In this document: piece by piece, positions 37,430 to 47,300 of the stretch
How positions within the stretch are numbered: position 1 is the first letter of the stretch
Layout of the letters: each line of letters begins with the position of its first letter
NCBI RefSeq assembly: GCF_017993425.1
Contig: NZ_JAGOMQ010000015.1
Span: forward strand, 1 to 64,000
Length of the DNA: 64,000 nt
DNA from: Amaricoccus sp.
GTDB taxonomy: Bacteria > Pseudomonadota > Alphaproteobacteria > Rhodobacterales > Rhodobacteraceae
Reading direction: 5' to 3'
Translations under genes and position numbers: made by a program
Notes under the pieces: model-generated
The model's database searches: none
What the model saw: only the letters and a program-made list of their open reading frames with translations
Told to the model about the DNA's origin: nothing

Positions 37430-39169
37430 TCAGAGGAGGCTCCCCTGCCCCGGGTCGCCGCCGGATTCCCGCCCGCCGCGGCGCGGCCGCGCAACCGCCC
37501 CGGGACGCGGCGCCGGGCCGGCCCCCGCCTCGGGGCGCGCCGCAACGCGGCCGTCCGCCAGCTCGATCTCCAGCCCGGCGGCGGCGCGCGCGTCCGCGGC
37601 GCGGGTCAGCACCCGGCCCGCCTCATCGCGCACGATGGCGAAGCCGCGCGCCAGCGTCGCCTCCGGCCCGAGCGTCGCCAGCAGCCGCGCCCAGCCGCCG
37701 AGCGCCCCCCGCGCCGCCGCGAGACGCGCCGGGCCCGCCCGGTCGAGAGCGCGCGCGAGCCCGTCGAGCCCCACCCGCCCCTGCGCCAGCCGCCCGGCGC
37801 CGACCCGCTCCAGCCGCGCCGCGGCCGCGGCCAGCCGCTCGCCCAGCCGCCCGATCTCCCGCTCGCGGCGGCCCGGATCGAGCCCCGCGGCCACGCGCTC
37901 CAGCCGCTCCCGCCGCGCGGCGATGGCGCGGGCGAGGAGCGCGGGCGCAAGCCGCCCCGCCGCCCCCTGCGCCAGCCGCAGCCGCCCCTCGCGCGCCGCC
38001 GCCCCCAGCGCCCGCGGCAGCCGCGGCGCCAAAGCCTCGAGCCGCGCCCGCTGCCGCTCCACCGCGCGGGCGAGCAGCGCCGGCGACAGCCGCCCGCCGG
38101 CCCCCTGCGCCAGCCGCAGCCGGCGCTCCCGCGCCGCGGCGACCAGCGCCCGCGGCAGCCGCAGCGCCAGCCCGTCGAGCCGCTGCGCCCGCTCGGCCAC
38201 CAGCGCCTCGCCCCGCGGCAACCCGCGCGCAAGGTCTCGCAACCGCTGCCGGCGCGCGTCGAGCCCGCGCGACAGCGCCCCCCGCCGCCGCGTCTCCAGC
38301 CCCGCGAGCCCGGCCAGCAGGTCGAGCCGCACCGGCACCGCCATCTCCGCCGCCGCGGTCGGCGTCGGCGCTCGGCGATCGGCCACGAGGTCGAGGAGCG
38401 TGTTGTCGGTCTCGTGCCCCACGGCCGAGATCAGCGGGATGCGGCAGGCGGCGGCGGCGCGCAGCACCGCCTCCTCGTTGAACCCCCACAGGTCCTCGAT
38501 CGACCCGCCGCCGCGGGCGACGATCAGCAGGTCCGGCCGCGGCGCCGGCCCGCCCGGCGCCATGGCGTCGAAGCCGCGGATCGCCGCCGCGACCTCGGCG
38601 GCGCAGTTCGGCCCCTGCACCGCCGCCGGCCAGACCAGCACCCGCCGCGGAAACCGCTCGGCGAGCCGGTGCAGGATGTCGCGGATCACCGCGCCCGAGG
38701 GCGAGGTGACGACGCCGATCGTCTCCGGCAGGAACGGCAGCGGCCGCTTGCGGCCCGGATCGAACAGGCCCTCGGCGGCCAGCGCCGCCTTGCGCTTCTC
38801 CAGCATGGCCAGCAGCGCGCCGACGCCGGCATGGGCGATCTGCTCGATCACCATCTGGTACTTCGAGGCCCCGGGGAAGGTGGTCAGCCGCCCGGTGGCG
38901 ACAACCTCCATCCCCTCCTGCGGCTGCACCGCCAGGCCGCGCACCGAGGTCCGCCAGACCACGGCTCCGAGGCAGGCGCGGTCGTCCTTCAGGTCGAGGT
39001 AGATATGCCCCGACCCCGGCCGCGACACCCGGCCCACCTCGCCGCGGACCCGCACATGCCCGAAGCCGCCCTCGATGGCGCGCTTCACCGCGCCGGAGAT
39101 CTCGCCGACGGTCAGCTCGGGGACGTTGCCGCCCGGGGAGCCCGGGCCGTCCGGCTCGAAGAGGTCCAT
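37430..39169 (-). CDS. xseA: Exodeoxyribonuclease VII large subunit, with internal duplication
   Basis: The 579 residues have an N-terminal OB fold ([47 protein letters not shown]) and the catalytic XseA domain ([22 protein letters not shown]… [15 protein letters not shown]). A long C-terminal coiled region follows. It degrades single-stranded DNA with XseB. It is somewhat longer than usual because the coiled region contains a near-repeat of about 46 residues (LPRAL…RLRLAQGA…PALLARA twice). The ATG at 39169 gives MDLFEPDG. The tail is Gly/Arg/Pro-rich. Confidence 0.92.
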   Translation of the reverse strand: MDLFEPDGPGSPGGNVPELTVGEISGAVKRAIEGGFGHVRVRGEVGRVSRPGSGHIYLDLKDDRACLGAVVWRTSVRGLAVQPQEGMEVVATGRLTTFPGASKYQMVIEQIAHAGVGALLAMLEKRKAALAAEGLFDPGRKRPLPFLPETIGVVTSPSGAVIRDILHRLAERFPRRVLVWPAAVQGPNCAAEVAAAIRGFDAMAPGGPAPRPDLLIVARGGGSIEDLWGFNEEAVLRAAAACRIPLISAVGHETDNTLLDLVADRRAPTPTAAAEMAVPVRLDLLAGLAGLETRRRGALSRGLDARRQRLRDLARGLPRGEALVAERAQRLDGLALRLPRALVAAARERRLRLAQGAGGRLSPALLARAVERQRARLEALAPRLPRALGAAAREGRLRLAQGAAGRLAPALLARAIAARRERLERVAAGLDPGRREREIGRLGERLAAAAARLERVGAGRLAQGRVGLDGLARALDRAGPARLAAARGALGGWARLLATLGPEATLARGFAIVRDEAGRVLTRAADARAAAGLEIELADGRVAARPEAGAGPAPRPGAVARPRRGGRESGGDPGQGSLL

Positions 39170-39245
39170 GCGCGGGCTCGCTTGCGGCGGAGAGCGGGCG
39201 ACCTTAGAACGCCGGCGCGGCGGGGCCAAGCGCGGGAGGCGTGCG

Positions 39246-40511
39246 ATGAACATCCTCATCCTCGGCGGCGGCGGCCGCGAGCACGCGCTGGCCTGGGCCT
39301 TCGCGCAGAACCCGAAATGCGACCGGCTCTGGTGCGCCCCCGGCAACGCCGGCATCGCCGAGGTGGCCGATTGCGTCGCGCTCGACATCCTCGACGGCGC
39401 CAAGGTGCTCGACTTCGCCCGCGAGAACGGCGTCGAGTTCGTCATGATCGGCCCCGAGGCCCCGCTCGCCGAGGGCGTCGCCGACACGCTGCGCGCCGGC
39501 GGCCTCCTCGTCTTCGGCCCGGGCCGCGAGGCCGCCCGGCTCGAAGCCTCCAAGGCTTTCACCAAGGAGATCGCCGCCGCCTGCGGCGCGCCCACCGCGG
39601 CGAGCCAGACCTTCACCGACGAGACCGCCGCCCGGGCCTATGTCGGCGTGCAGGGCGCGCCGATCGTCGTGAAGGCCGACGGGCTCGCCGCCGGCAAGGG
39701 CGTCACCGTGGCGACGACCGAGGCCGAGGCGCAGGCCGCGCTCGACGCGATCTTCGCCGAGGGCCCCGGCGCGCGGGTGGTGATCGAGGAGTTCATGACC
39801 GGCGAGGAGGCGAGCCTCTTCGTGCTGGCGCACGGCACGGATCTCCTCGTCGTCGGCAGCGCGCAGGACCACAAGCGCGCCTTCGACGGCGACGAGGGCC
39901 CGAACACCGGCGGCATGGGCGCCTATTCCCCCGCGCCGGCGATGACGCCGGAGGTCACCGAGCGGGCGCTCGCGGAGATCGTCCGCCCGACGCTCGCCGA
40001 GATGGCCCGCCGCGGCACGCCCTTCCAGGGCGTGCTCTTCGCCGGCCTGATGATCGAGGACGGCCGCCCGCGGCTTGTCGAGTACAACGTCCGCTTCGGC
40101 GACCCCGAGATCCAGGCGATCGCCATGCGCCTCGGGGCGCAGCTCCTCGACGCCATCCTCGCCTGCGCCGAGGGCCGGCTCGCGGCCGCGCGGGTGAACT
40201 GGGCCGAGGACCACGCGATGACCGTGGTTATCGCCGCCCGCGGCTATCCCGGCGACTACGCCCGCGGCGAGGCGATCGGCCTGCCCGCCCTCGACGACCC
40301 GCGGGCGCGGCTCTTCCACGCCGGCACCCGCATCGAGGGGGGCGAGCTCGTCTCGAACGGCGGCCGCGTCCTCGACGCCACCGCCCGCGGCGCGACGCTG
40401 GCCGAGGCCCGCGACCTCGCCTACGCCGTCGCCGCCGCCGTCGACTGGCCCGGCGGCTTCTACCGCCGCGACATCGGCTGGCGCGCCCTCCCGGACGACC
40501 CCGCCGCCTGA
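39246..40511 (+). CDS. purD: Phosphoribosylamine-glycine ligase
   Basis: The 421 residues start [19 protein letters not shown], with the ATP-grasp core [40 protein letters not shown] and [14 protein letters not shown] are typical of GAR synthetase. It forms glycinamide ribonucleotide in purine synthesis. The ATG at 39246 follows GGGAGGCGTGCG. It is divergent from xseA, with a 76-bp shared promoter gap. Confidence 0.96.
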   Translation: MNILILGGGGREHALAWAFAQNPKCDRLWCAPGNAGIAEVADCVALDILDGAKVLDFARENGVEFVMIGPEAPLAEGVADTLRAGGLLVFGPGREAARLEASKAFTKEIAAACGAPTAASQTFTDETAARAYVGVQGAPIVVKADGLAAGKGVTVATTEAEAQAALDAIFAEGPGARVVIEEFMTGEEASLFVLAHGTDLLVVGSAQDHKRAFDGDEGPNTGGMGAYSPAPAMTPEVTERALAEIVRPTLAEMARRGTPFQGVLFAGLMIEDGRPRLVEYNVRFGDPEIQAIAMRLGAQLLDAILACAEGRLAAARVNWAEDHAMTVVIAARGYPGDYARGEAIGLPALDDPRARLFHAGTRIEGGELVSNGGRVLDATARGATLAEARDLAYAVAAAVDWPGGFYRRDIGWRALPDDPAA

Positions 40512-40784
40512 GCCCGGCGCGGCCTACCCCAACGCCCCGGCGCGGCCTGAGCCCGGCAGGACCTGTCCACGGCTCCGCCGCCGCCTGAGGCCGGCCCTCG
40601 CTGTCCGGCGTCCCCGCCGCGTGAAGCCCGCGACTGCCCGGCGATCCCGCCGCCCGCCTGAGCCCGGCCTCGCTCCCGGCCCGGCAGCGGCCCGAAGCGT
40701 CGCCCCGCGCCTCTCCCCGAACGGCCCCGCCGCCCGCGCCCCCAAAGGCTTTCATTCAGGTTAGCTAACCTGGAGAGCAGTCGG

Positions 40785-40953
40785 TTTTCCGCCCACAGGC
40801 GGAAAACAAGCAAAGAGACTCTGCGCGCACCTGCGCGCTCCTTGTGGCCGCAAAGGCGGCCACCTCGCCACCCGCACTCACGCGCGCAATAAAATTACTT
40901 CACGATTATTATCGTTTTAACTCAATTAATTGAGCAGCGTCCCACTGTGGGAC
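40785..40953. repeat. Multi-hairpin structured repeat, copy B
   Basis: Four stems are seen: TTTTCCGCC/GGCGGAAAA (40785-40793/40798-40806), GCGCGC/GCGCGC around ACCT (40823-40838), GTGGCCGC/GCGGCCAC around loop AAAG (40844-40851/40856-40863), and GTCCCA/TGGGAC around CTG (40939-40953). The order and unpaired linkers (GAGACTC, TCC) match copy A at 27303-27519 while the stem bases differ in both arms. It lies between convergent purD and a GNAT gene. The rest of 40512-40969 has no gene; 40890-40930 is AT-rich. Confidence 0.65.
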
Positions 40954-40969
40954 ATTTCAACGCCCCCGG

Positions 40970-41482
40970 TCACCCCCAGGTGAAGCGCCGCTTCTCCAGC
41001 CGCGCCCCCGCCACGCTCTCGACCGCGCTCCCCGTCTCCCGCCCCCCGAGGGCGCGATAGAACGCGAGCCCGACGAGGTTCCCCGCCAGGCACCAGACGG
41101 TCAGCGGCACGACCCCGCGGCCGTCGAGCTCGGCCCGCGCGGCGGCGAAGAGCTGCGAGCCGAACCCGATGCCCTGGCATTCCGGCCGCACGTAGAGCTC
41201 CTGGATCTCGCCCCCCGGGCCCGACCGGCAGCGGCCGACGAGGGCGTAGCCCACCACGTCCTCGCCGAGCGCGGCGACGAGCGCCCGGCCCCGGCCGTCA
41301 TGGAGCCGCCGCCACCAGCCCGGACCGCGCCGGCCGATCATCCGGGTCAGCCCCGGCTCCGGGATCACCCCGGCATAGGCATAGCGCCAAGCCCCGGCAT
41401 GGACGACGGCCAGCCCCTCGGCGTCCGCCGCCGTCGACCAGCGGGTCCGCAGGACGCCAGCGCTGTCGGGACCGGGCTCCAT
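40970..41482 (-). CDS. GNAT N-acetyltransferase
   Basis: The 170 residues carry a GNAT fold: RWSTAADAEGLAVVHAGAWRYAYAGVIPE at the N-terminus and the acetyl-CoA loop in IQELYVRPECQGIGFGSQLFAAARAELDGRG. The closing strand is VWCLAGNLVGLAFYRALGG. The substrate cannot be told. The ATG at 41482 (MEPGPDSAG) is the first with family-like sequence. The gene stands between a structured repeat and a divergent GlsB-type gene. Confidence 0.85.
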   Translation of the reverse strand: MEPGPDSAGVLRTRWSTAADAEGLAVVHAGAWRYAYAGVIPEPGLTRMIGRRGPGWWRRLHDGRGRALVAALGEDVVGYALVGRCRSGPGGEIQELYVRPECQGIGFGSQLFAAARAELDGRGVVPLTVWCLAGNLVGLAFYRALGGRETGSAVESVAGARLEKRRFTWG

Positions 41483-41613
41483 GCCCGCGAGACTAGGCCC
41501 GCCCCGACCCCGCCACAAGCGCCCCGCGCGGGCAGAATTAACCGCGGGGCGCAGCCTTGCACGCCGGCCCCCGGGCGCTATCATCCCCGCCCACCACCGC
41601 TCGGGAGGAGCCG

Positions 41614-41895
41614 ATGGAAGAAACCGCCGCACAGGGGACCGGCATCCTGGTCTCGTTCATCATCTGGCTGATCGTCGGCGGCGTCGCCGGCTGGCTCGCA
41701 GGACTGATCGTCCGCGGCGGCGGCATGGGCGTGATGGGCAACATCGTGCTCGGCATCCTCGGCGCCATCGTCGCCGGCTGGCTGTTCCCGCTCCTCGGCC
41801 TCGGCTTCGGCGGCGGCATCCTCGGCGCGATCCTGTCCGCCATGGTCGGCGCCATCATCGTGCTGCTGATCATCGGCCTGATAAAACGGGCCTAG
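41614..41895 (+). CDS. GlsB/YeaQ/YmgE-family membrane protein
   Basis: The 93 residues form three hydrophobic helices with conserved glycines: IIWLIVGGVAGWLAGLIVRGGGMGVMGNIVLGILGAIVAGWLFPLLG and then GGILGAILSAMVGAIIVLLIIGL. This is the transglycosylase-associated/GlsB family of small inner-membrane proteins, often stress-induced; the biochemical role is unknown. The ATG follows CTCGGGAGGAGCCG, a strong ribosome site. It converges on the GntR gene with a 10-bp gap. Confidence 0.88.
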   Translation: MEETAAQGTGILVSFIIWLIVGGVAGWLAGLIVRGGGMGVMGNIVLGILGAIVAGWLFPLLGLGFGGGILGAILSAMVGAIIVLLIIGLIKRA

Positions 41896-41905
41896 CCCGG
41901 ACGCC

Positions 41906-42547
41906 CTACACCGCGAAGCGCTCGGCGTCCCGCAGCAGCCGCGTCTCGAAGGCGCGGCTGATGTGCTCGCGGATCGCCGCGTCCGCCGCCTCGCCGTCGC
42001 GGGAGCCGATGGCGCGGACGATCGCCTCGTGCTCGTCGATCGACTGCGGCCCCCGCCCCGGCGCCGCCAGCGATGTCTGCGCCATCAAGGCCATCGCCCG
42101 GTGGACCATGTCGAGCTGCTGGATCAGGTAGCGGTTGTGCGAGGCGAGATGGATCTGGCGGTGGAACCGCTTGTTGGTCCGCGCCAGCGCCTCGGGCCGG
42201 TCGACGAGCTCGCGGTCCTTGCGCACCATCTCCCACAGCACCCGCACCTCCTCGGGCGCCGCGTGCTGCGCCGCCAGCCGGGCCGCAAGGCCCTCGAGCT
42301 CGGCGCGGACCACGTAGAGCTCGCCGAGCTGGTCGTGGTCGAGCGCCGCGACGACGAGGCTGCGGCCGTCGCGGGCGAGCACCCCTTGCGTCTCCAGCCG
42401 CTGCAGCGCCTCGCGGATGGGGGTGCGGGAGACGCCGAAGCGCTCGGCCAGCTCGCTCTCGACCAGCCGGTCGCCGGGACGGAACTCGCCCTGGTCGATC
42501 GCGTCGAGCAGCAGCTCGTGGGCATCCCTCTGGCCGGTCGTCGCCAT
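41906..42547 (-). CDS. GntR-family regulator (FadR/FCD type)
   Basis: The 213 residues have an N-terminal winged helix (FRPGDRLVESELAERFGVSRTPIREALQRLETQGVLARDGRSLVV). The helical FCD ligand domain follows, with metal-binding residues in NKRFHRQIHLASHN and the C-terminal DEHEAIVRAI…REHIS. It probably represses a catabolic gene in response to an organic acid; the target is unknown. A long intergenic stretch (42548-42701) separates it from the exporter. Confidence 0.87.
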   Translation of the reverse strand: MATTGQRDAHELLLDAIDQGEFRPGDRLVESELAERFGVSRTPIREALQRLETQGVLARDGRSLVVAALDHDQLGELYVVRAELEGLAARLAAQHAAPEEVRVLWEMVRKDRELVDRPEALARTNKRFHRQIHLASHNRYLIQQLDMVHRAMALMAQTSLAAPGRGPQSIDEHEAIVRAIGSRDGEAADAAIREHISRAFETRLLRDAERFAV

Positions 42548-42701
42548 GGCGCGCTGGTCTCCTCCGTCTCCGCCGCCGCGGCGCGGAGCCTAGTCCGGTC
42601 GCGGGGAAGAATCCACGGGCGCCTCGCCCTGCCGCCGGATTCCGGGCCGCATCCCGAAAATGTACCACAGTGGGAAACTGTCCAACCATCTGACATCTCT
42701 G

Positions 42702-43637
42702 TCAAATTGATATATACATGGAGTTATCCACAGGCTGGCGCCGTCGCCGCGGCCGCCATTCGCTGATCATCACGGCGGCGACGATGAGGGCGCCGCCGAG
42801 GAGCGCCAGCGGCGGCAGGCGGTCGCCGGCGAGGCGGCCGACGACGCCGCCCCAGACCGGCTCGCCGGCATAGATCAGCGTCGCCCGGGTCGGCGAGACG
42901 GTGCGCTGCGCCCAGTTGATCGTCAGCTGGATGACCGCCGAGGCGAGGCCGAGGCCGAGCGCCGCGGCGACCCAGCCGGCGGACGCGGGCAGGCTCTCGC
43001 CGGCGACCGGCGAGAAGGCGAAGGCGAGGCCGCTCGCCGTCAGGAGCTGGACGACAGTGATGCGGCGGACGTCGACGGAGCCCGCGAAGCGGCCGACGAG
43101 GATGATCTCCGCGGCGATGGCGACGGCGCCGAGGAGGGTCGCCACCTCGCCCGGGCCGAGCGCGAGCCCGCCCGCCGTCCCGCCCGCCTGGGGCCCGGCG
43201 ATCAGGACGAGGCCGACGAAGGCGAGCGCCACGCCGGCCCAGGCCATCGCCGGCGGCGGGCGGCGCAGCACGACGAGCTGGAGAATCGGCACCAGCGGCA
43301 CATAGACCGCGGTGATGAAGGCGGAGCGGCTGCTCGAGATCGTCTGGAGGCCGACGGTCTGCAGGGAGAAGCCGAGGAAGATGCAGGCACCGACCGCGAT
43401 CCCGGCGCCGAGCTCGCGGCGGGTCAGCCCGCGCATCGCCCCGGCGAAGAGCGCGAGCGTGGCGAGGCCGGCGGCCGCGAAGCGCAGCCCGACGAAGGCG
43501 AGCGGCGCGCCGCCGGCCAGCATCGCCAGCTGCACGACGAGGAAGGTCGCGCCCCAGACCACGGTGATGGCGACGAGCGCGGCCTCCGGGCGGGAGAGCG
43601 CGAGCGGGTTGCGGCGGGGGGCGGCGATGTGCATCAT
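42702..43637 (-). CDS. EamA-family (DMT) exporter
   Basis: The 311 residues have ten predicted membrane helices in two EamA repeats (VAITVVWGATFLVVQLAMLAGGAPLAFVGLRFAAAG … TINWAQRTVSPTRATLIYAGEPVWGGVVGRLAGD). DMT proteins export amino acids or metabolites. The ATG at 43637 is preserved by a GAGG eight bases upstream; a GTG at 43646 is possible. It is divergent from an XRE-cupin regulator with almost no spacer, which suggests direct control. Confidence 0.88.
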   Translation of the reverse strand: MMHIAAPRRNPLALSRPEAALVAITVVWGATFLVVQLAMLAGGAPLAFVGLRFAAAGLATLALFAGAMRGLTRRELGAGIAVGACIFLGFSLQTVGLQTISSSRSAFITAVYVPLVPILQLVVLRRPPPAMAWAGVALAFVGLVLIAGPQAGGTAGGLALGPGEVATLLGAVAIAAEIILVGRFAGSVDVRRITVVQLLTASGLAFAFSPVAGESLPASAGWVAAALGLGLASAVIQLTINWAQRTVSPTRATLIYAGEPVWGGVVGRLAGDRLPPLALLGGALIVAAVMISEWRPRRRRQPVDNSMYISI

Positions 43638-43646
43638 AGTGCGCAC

Positions 43647-43656
43647 CTCATATGAG
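43647..43656. promoter_or_regulatory. Palindromic candidate operator CTCATATGAG
   Basis: A perfect 10-bp palindrome sits exactly between the divergent EamA and XRE-cupin genes. TATAAT (43660-43665) is immediately to the right. It overlaps the probable ribosome site of the EamA gene. A role as binding site for the adjacent XRE regulator is inference. Confidence 0.4.
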
Positions 43657-43663
43657 AAGTATA

Positions 43664-44227
43664 ATGCCCAATCAAGCCTCCCGTGGCGACGTCCTCGCCC
43701 ATGTCGGGACGAACCTGCGCCGGCTGCGTCAGGCGGCGGGGATGAGCCAGCAGGCGCTGGCGGAGGCGTCGGGGATCAGCCGGCGGATGATCGTCGGGCT
43801 CGAGGGCGGCGAGACCAACGTCAGCCTCTCGAGCCTCGACCGGCTGGCCTGGGCGCTCGGGGCGGGGTTCGTCGAGATGGTGAGCGACCCCGACGCCGGC
43901 CTCGCGCCCGGGCGGGTCGAGGCGCTGGCCTGGCGCGGGCGGGCCGAGGGCAGCTCCGCGACGCTGGTCGGCAGCGTGCCGGCGCGGCGCGACGCGCAGC
44001 TCTGGACCTGGTCGCTGGCGCCGGGCGACCGCTACGACGCCGAGCCCGATCCCGAGGGCTGGCACGAGATCGTTCATGTCGACGCCGGGGTGCTGACGGT
44101 CGAGACCGAGGCGGGCGAGCTGACGATCGGCCCCGGCGGCCACGCGATCTACGGCAGCGCCCAGAGCTACGCCTATGCGAACCGCGGCACGGACGAGGTG
44201 CGGTTCATCCGGGTGGTGGTGGCGTGA
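43664..44227 (+). CDS. XRE-cupin transcriptional regulator
   Basis: The 187 residues have an N-terminal HTH_3 (LRRLRQAAGMSQQALAEASGISRRMIVGLEGGETNVSLSSLDRLAWALG). A C-terminal cupin follows (WTWSLAPGDRYDAEPDPEGWHEIVHVDAGVLTVETEAGELTIGPGGHAIYGS). The cupin is likely a ligand sensor. It probably controls the divergent EamA exporter. I chose the ATG at 43664 because GAGAAG lies just before it; an ATG at 43652 is possible and adds 4 residues. Confidence 0.87.
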   Translation: MPNQASRGDVLAHVGTNLRRLRQAAGMSQQALAEASGISRRMIVGLEGGETNVSLSSLDRLAWALGAGFVEMVSDPDAGLAPGRVEALAWRGRAEGSSATLVGSVPARRDAQLWTWSLAPGDRYDAEPDPEGWHEIVHVDAGVLTVETEAGELTIGPGGHAIYGSAQSYAYANRGTDEVRFIRVVVA

Positions 44228-44381
44228 GGCGGGGCGGCGGGGGCTGACGGCGGAGGGGTTGCGCGTCCGGCATGGCCGTCAGGCCCGGAGGATCCTGCCG
44301 GACTCGCTGGACCTGTTCCATCTTGATCGGCGGCATCGACAGGCCCGGCGGGACGCCGCTCGGGGCGGTCTCCCGGAGGCC

Positions 44382-47300
44382 TCAGGCGAGCGCCAGCTCG
44401 ACCAGCAGATCCTTCGCGTCGACCTGGCTGCCGGGCTGGACGTGCAGCGCCTTCACCGTGCCGCCGCGCTCGGCGTAGAGGCCGGTCTCCATCTTCATCG
44501 CCTCGATGGTGACGAGGAGGTCGCCCGCCCGCACCTCCTGGCCTTGCGTCACGCCGACCGAGGCGATCACCCCCGGCATCGGCGCGGCGACCTGCCCCGG
44601 CGCGCCGGGCTCGGCCTTCGGCCGCTTCGGGGCCGAGGCCTGCGCCTTGCGGTTCGGCACCCGGGCGGTGCGCGGCTGGCCGTTCAGCTCGAAGAACACC
44701 CGGACCTCGCCGTCCTCGTTGGTCTCGCCGACGGTCTGGAGGCGGATCTCCAGCGTCTTGCCGGGGTCGATCTCCGCCGCGATCTCGTCGCCCGGCTCCA
44801 TGCCGTAGAAATAGACCGGCGTCGGCAGCGTGCGCACCGGGCCATACTCGGCGTGCCGGGTGGCGTAGTCGACGAAGACCTTGGGATACATCAGGTAGCC
44901 GCAGAAATCCTCGTCGTCGAAGGCGGTCTCGGGAACCTCGGCCTTCAGCTTCGCCCGCAGCGCGCCGAGGTCGGCCGGCGGCATCACCGCGCCCGGCCGC
45001 TCGGTCGAGGCGGGCTCGCCCTTGAGGACCTTCTTCTGGAGCGCCTCGGGCCAGCCGCCCGGGGGCTGGCCGAGATTGCCCTTCATCATGTCGACGACGC
45101 TCTCCGGGAAGGCGACCTCGACCTCCGGGTCCTCGACCTGCGCCCGGGTCAGCCCCTGCGCCACCATCATCAGCGCCATGTCGCCGACGACCTTGGAGGA
45201 GGGCGTCACCTTGACGATGTCGCCGAACATGCGGTTGACCTCGGCATACATCGCCGCGACCTCGTGCCAGCGCTCCTCCAGCCCCATGGAGCGCGCCTGC
45301 GCCTTGAGGTTGGTGAACTGGCCGCCCGGCATCTCGTGAAGGTAGACCTCGGAGGCGGGGGCCTTCAGGCCGGCCTCGAAGGCGGCGTACTGGGTGCGCA
45401 CCGCCTCCCAGTAGTCGGAGATCGTGCGGATCGCGCCCATGTCGAGCCCGGTGTCGCGGTCGCCGTGCTTCAGCGCCTCGACGATCGAGCCGAGGCAGGG
45501 CTGCGAGGTGCCGCCCGAGAAGGCGTCCATCGCCGCGTCGACGGCGTCGACGCCCGCCCGCGCGGCGGCGAGGATCGAGGCCCCGGCGATGCCGCTGGTG
45601 TCGTGGGTGTGGAAGTGGACGGGGAGGCCGACCTCCTCCTTCAGCGCCTTGACGAGGGCGTAGGCGGCGGCGGGCTTGAGGAGCCCGGCCATGTCCTTCA
45701 GCCCGAGGACGTGGGCGCCGGCGTCACGCAGCTCGCTGGCCATCGCGACGTAGTATTTCAGGTCGTACTTGGAGCGGTCCGGGTCGTAGAGATCGCCGGT
45801 GTAGCAGATCGCCGCCTCGCAGACCTTGTCGGCCGCGACCACCGCGTCCATGGCGACGCGCATGTTCTCGACCCAGTTCAGGCTGTCGAAGACGCGGAAG
45901 ACGTCGACCCCTGACGAGGCCGCCTGGCCGACGAAGGCCTCGACGACGTTGTCGGGATAGTTGGTGTAGCCGACCCCGTTCGAGGCGCGCAGCAGCATCT
46001 GCGTCATCAGGTTCGGCATCGCCTTGCGCAGGTCCCGCAGCCGCTGCCAGGGGCATTCTTGGAGGAAGCGATAGGCGACGTCGAAGGTCGCGCCGCCCCA
46101 GCACTCGACCGAGAAGAGCTGCGGCAGCATGTGCGCATAGGCCGGCGCGATGCGGATCATGTCGTAGGAGCGCATCCGCGTGGCGAGGAGGCTCTGGTGG
46201 CCGTCGCGCATCGTGGTGTCGGTGATGAGCAGGCGCTCCTGCGCCAGCATCCAGTCGGCCACCGCCTTCGGCCCGTGGGCGTCGAGGAGCTGGCGGGTGC
46301 CCTCCGGCGGGGCCTCGACCGGCACGACGGGGGGCTTCGGGGCCCGGGCCTGCGCCGGCGGCTTCGGCCGGCCGGCGGTCTCCGGATGGCCGTTCACGGT
46401 GATGTCGGCGATGTAGTTGAGGATGCGGGTCGCCCGGTCGCGGCGCTTCTCGAAACGGAAGAGCTCGGGCGTCGTGTCGATGAACTTCGTCGTGTAGCTG
46501 TAGTCGAGGAAGCTCGGGTGCTTCAGCAGGTTCTCGACGAAGGCGATGTTGGTGGAGACGCCGCGGATGCGGAACTCCCTGAGCGCCCGGTCGAGCCGCG
46601 CCACCGCCGCCTCCGGCGTCGGCGCCCAGGCGGTGACCTTCTCGAGGAGCGAGTCGTAGTAGCGGGTGATGACCGCGCCGGAATAGGCCGTGCCGCCGTC
46701 GAGGCGGATGCCCATGCCGGTCGCGCCGCGATAGGCGGTGATGCGGCCGTAGTCGGGGATGAAGTTGTTCTGCGGATCCTCGGTGGTGATGCGGCACTGG
46801 ATGGCGTTGCCGTGCAGCGTGATGTCGGCCTGGCTCGCCATCCCCGTCGCCTCGGCGATGGTCGCGCCCTCCTCGATCAGGATCTGGGCGCGGACGATGT
46901 CGATGCCGGTCACCTCCTCGGTGACGGTGTGCTCGACCTGGATGCGGGGATTCACCTCGATGAAATAGAAATCGCCACTGTCGCGGTCCATCAGGAACTC
47001 AACCGTGCCGGCGCACTCGTAATTCGCCGCCCGCGCGATCCGCAGCGCCAGCCCGCAGACGTACTCGCGCTGCTCCTGGCTCAGGTAGGGCGCGGGGGCG
47101 CGCTCGACGACCTTCTGGTTGCGGCGCTGGACGGAGCAGTCGCGCTCCCACAGGTGATAGATCGTGCCCATCTTGTCGCCGAGGATCTGCACCTCGACGT
47201 GGCGGGCGTTGACGATCATCTTCTCGAGGTAGCCCTCGCCGTTGCCGAAGGCGGCCACGGCCTCGCGGCGGCCCTCCAGCACCTTCTCCTCGAGCTCGTC

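Noticed and set aside
37400-40588. A 1062-residue plus-strand frame over xseA and purD
   Set aside because: It is antisense or out of frame to both and is Arg/Pro-rich with no domain.
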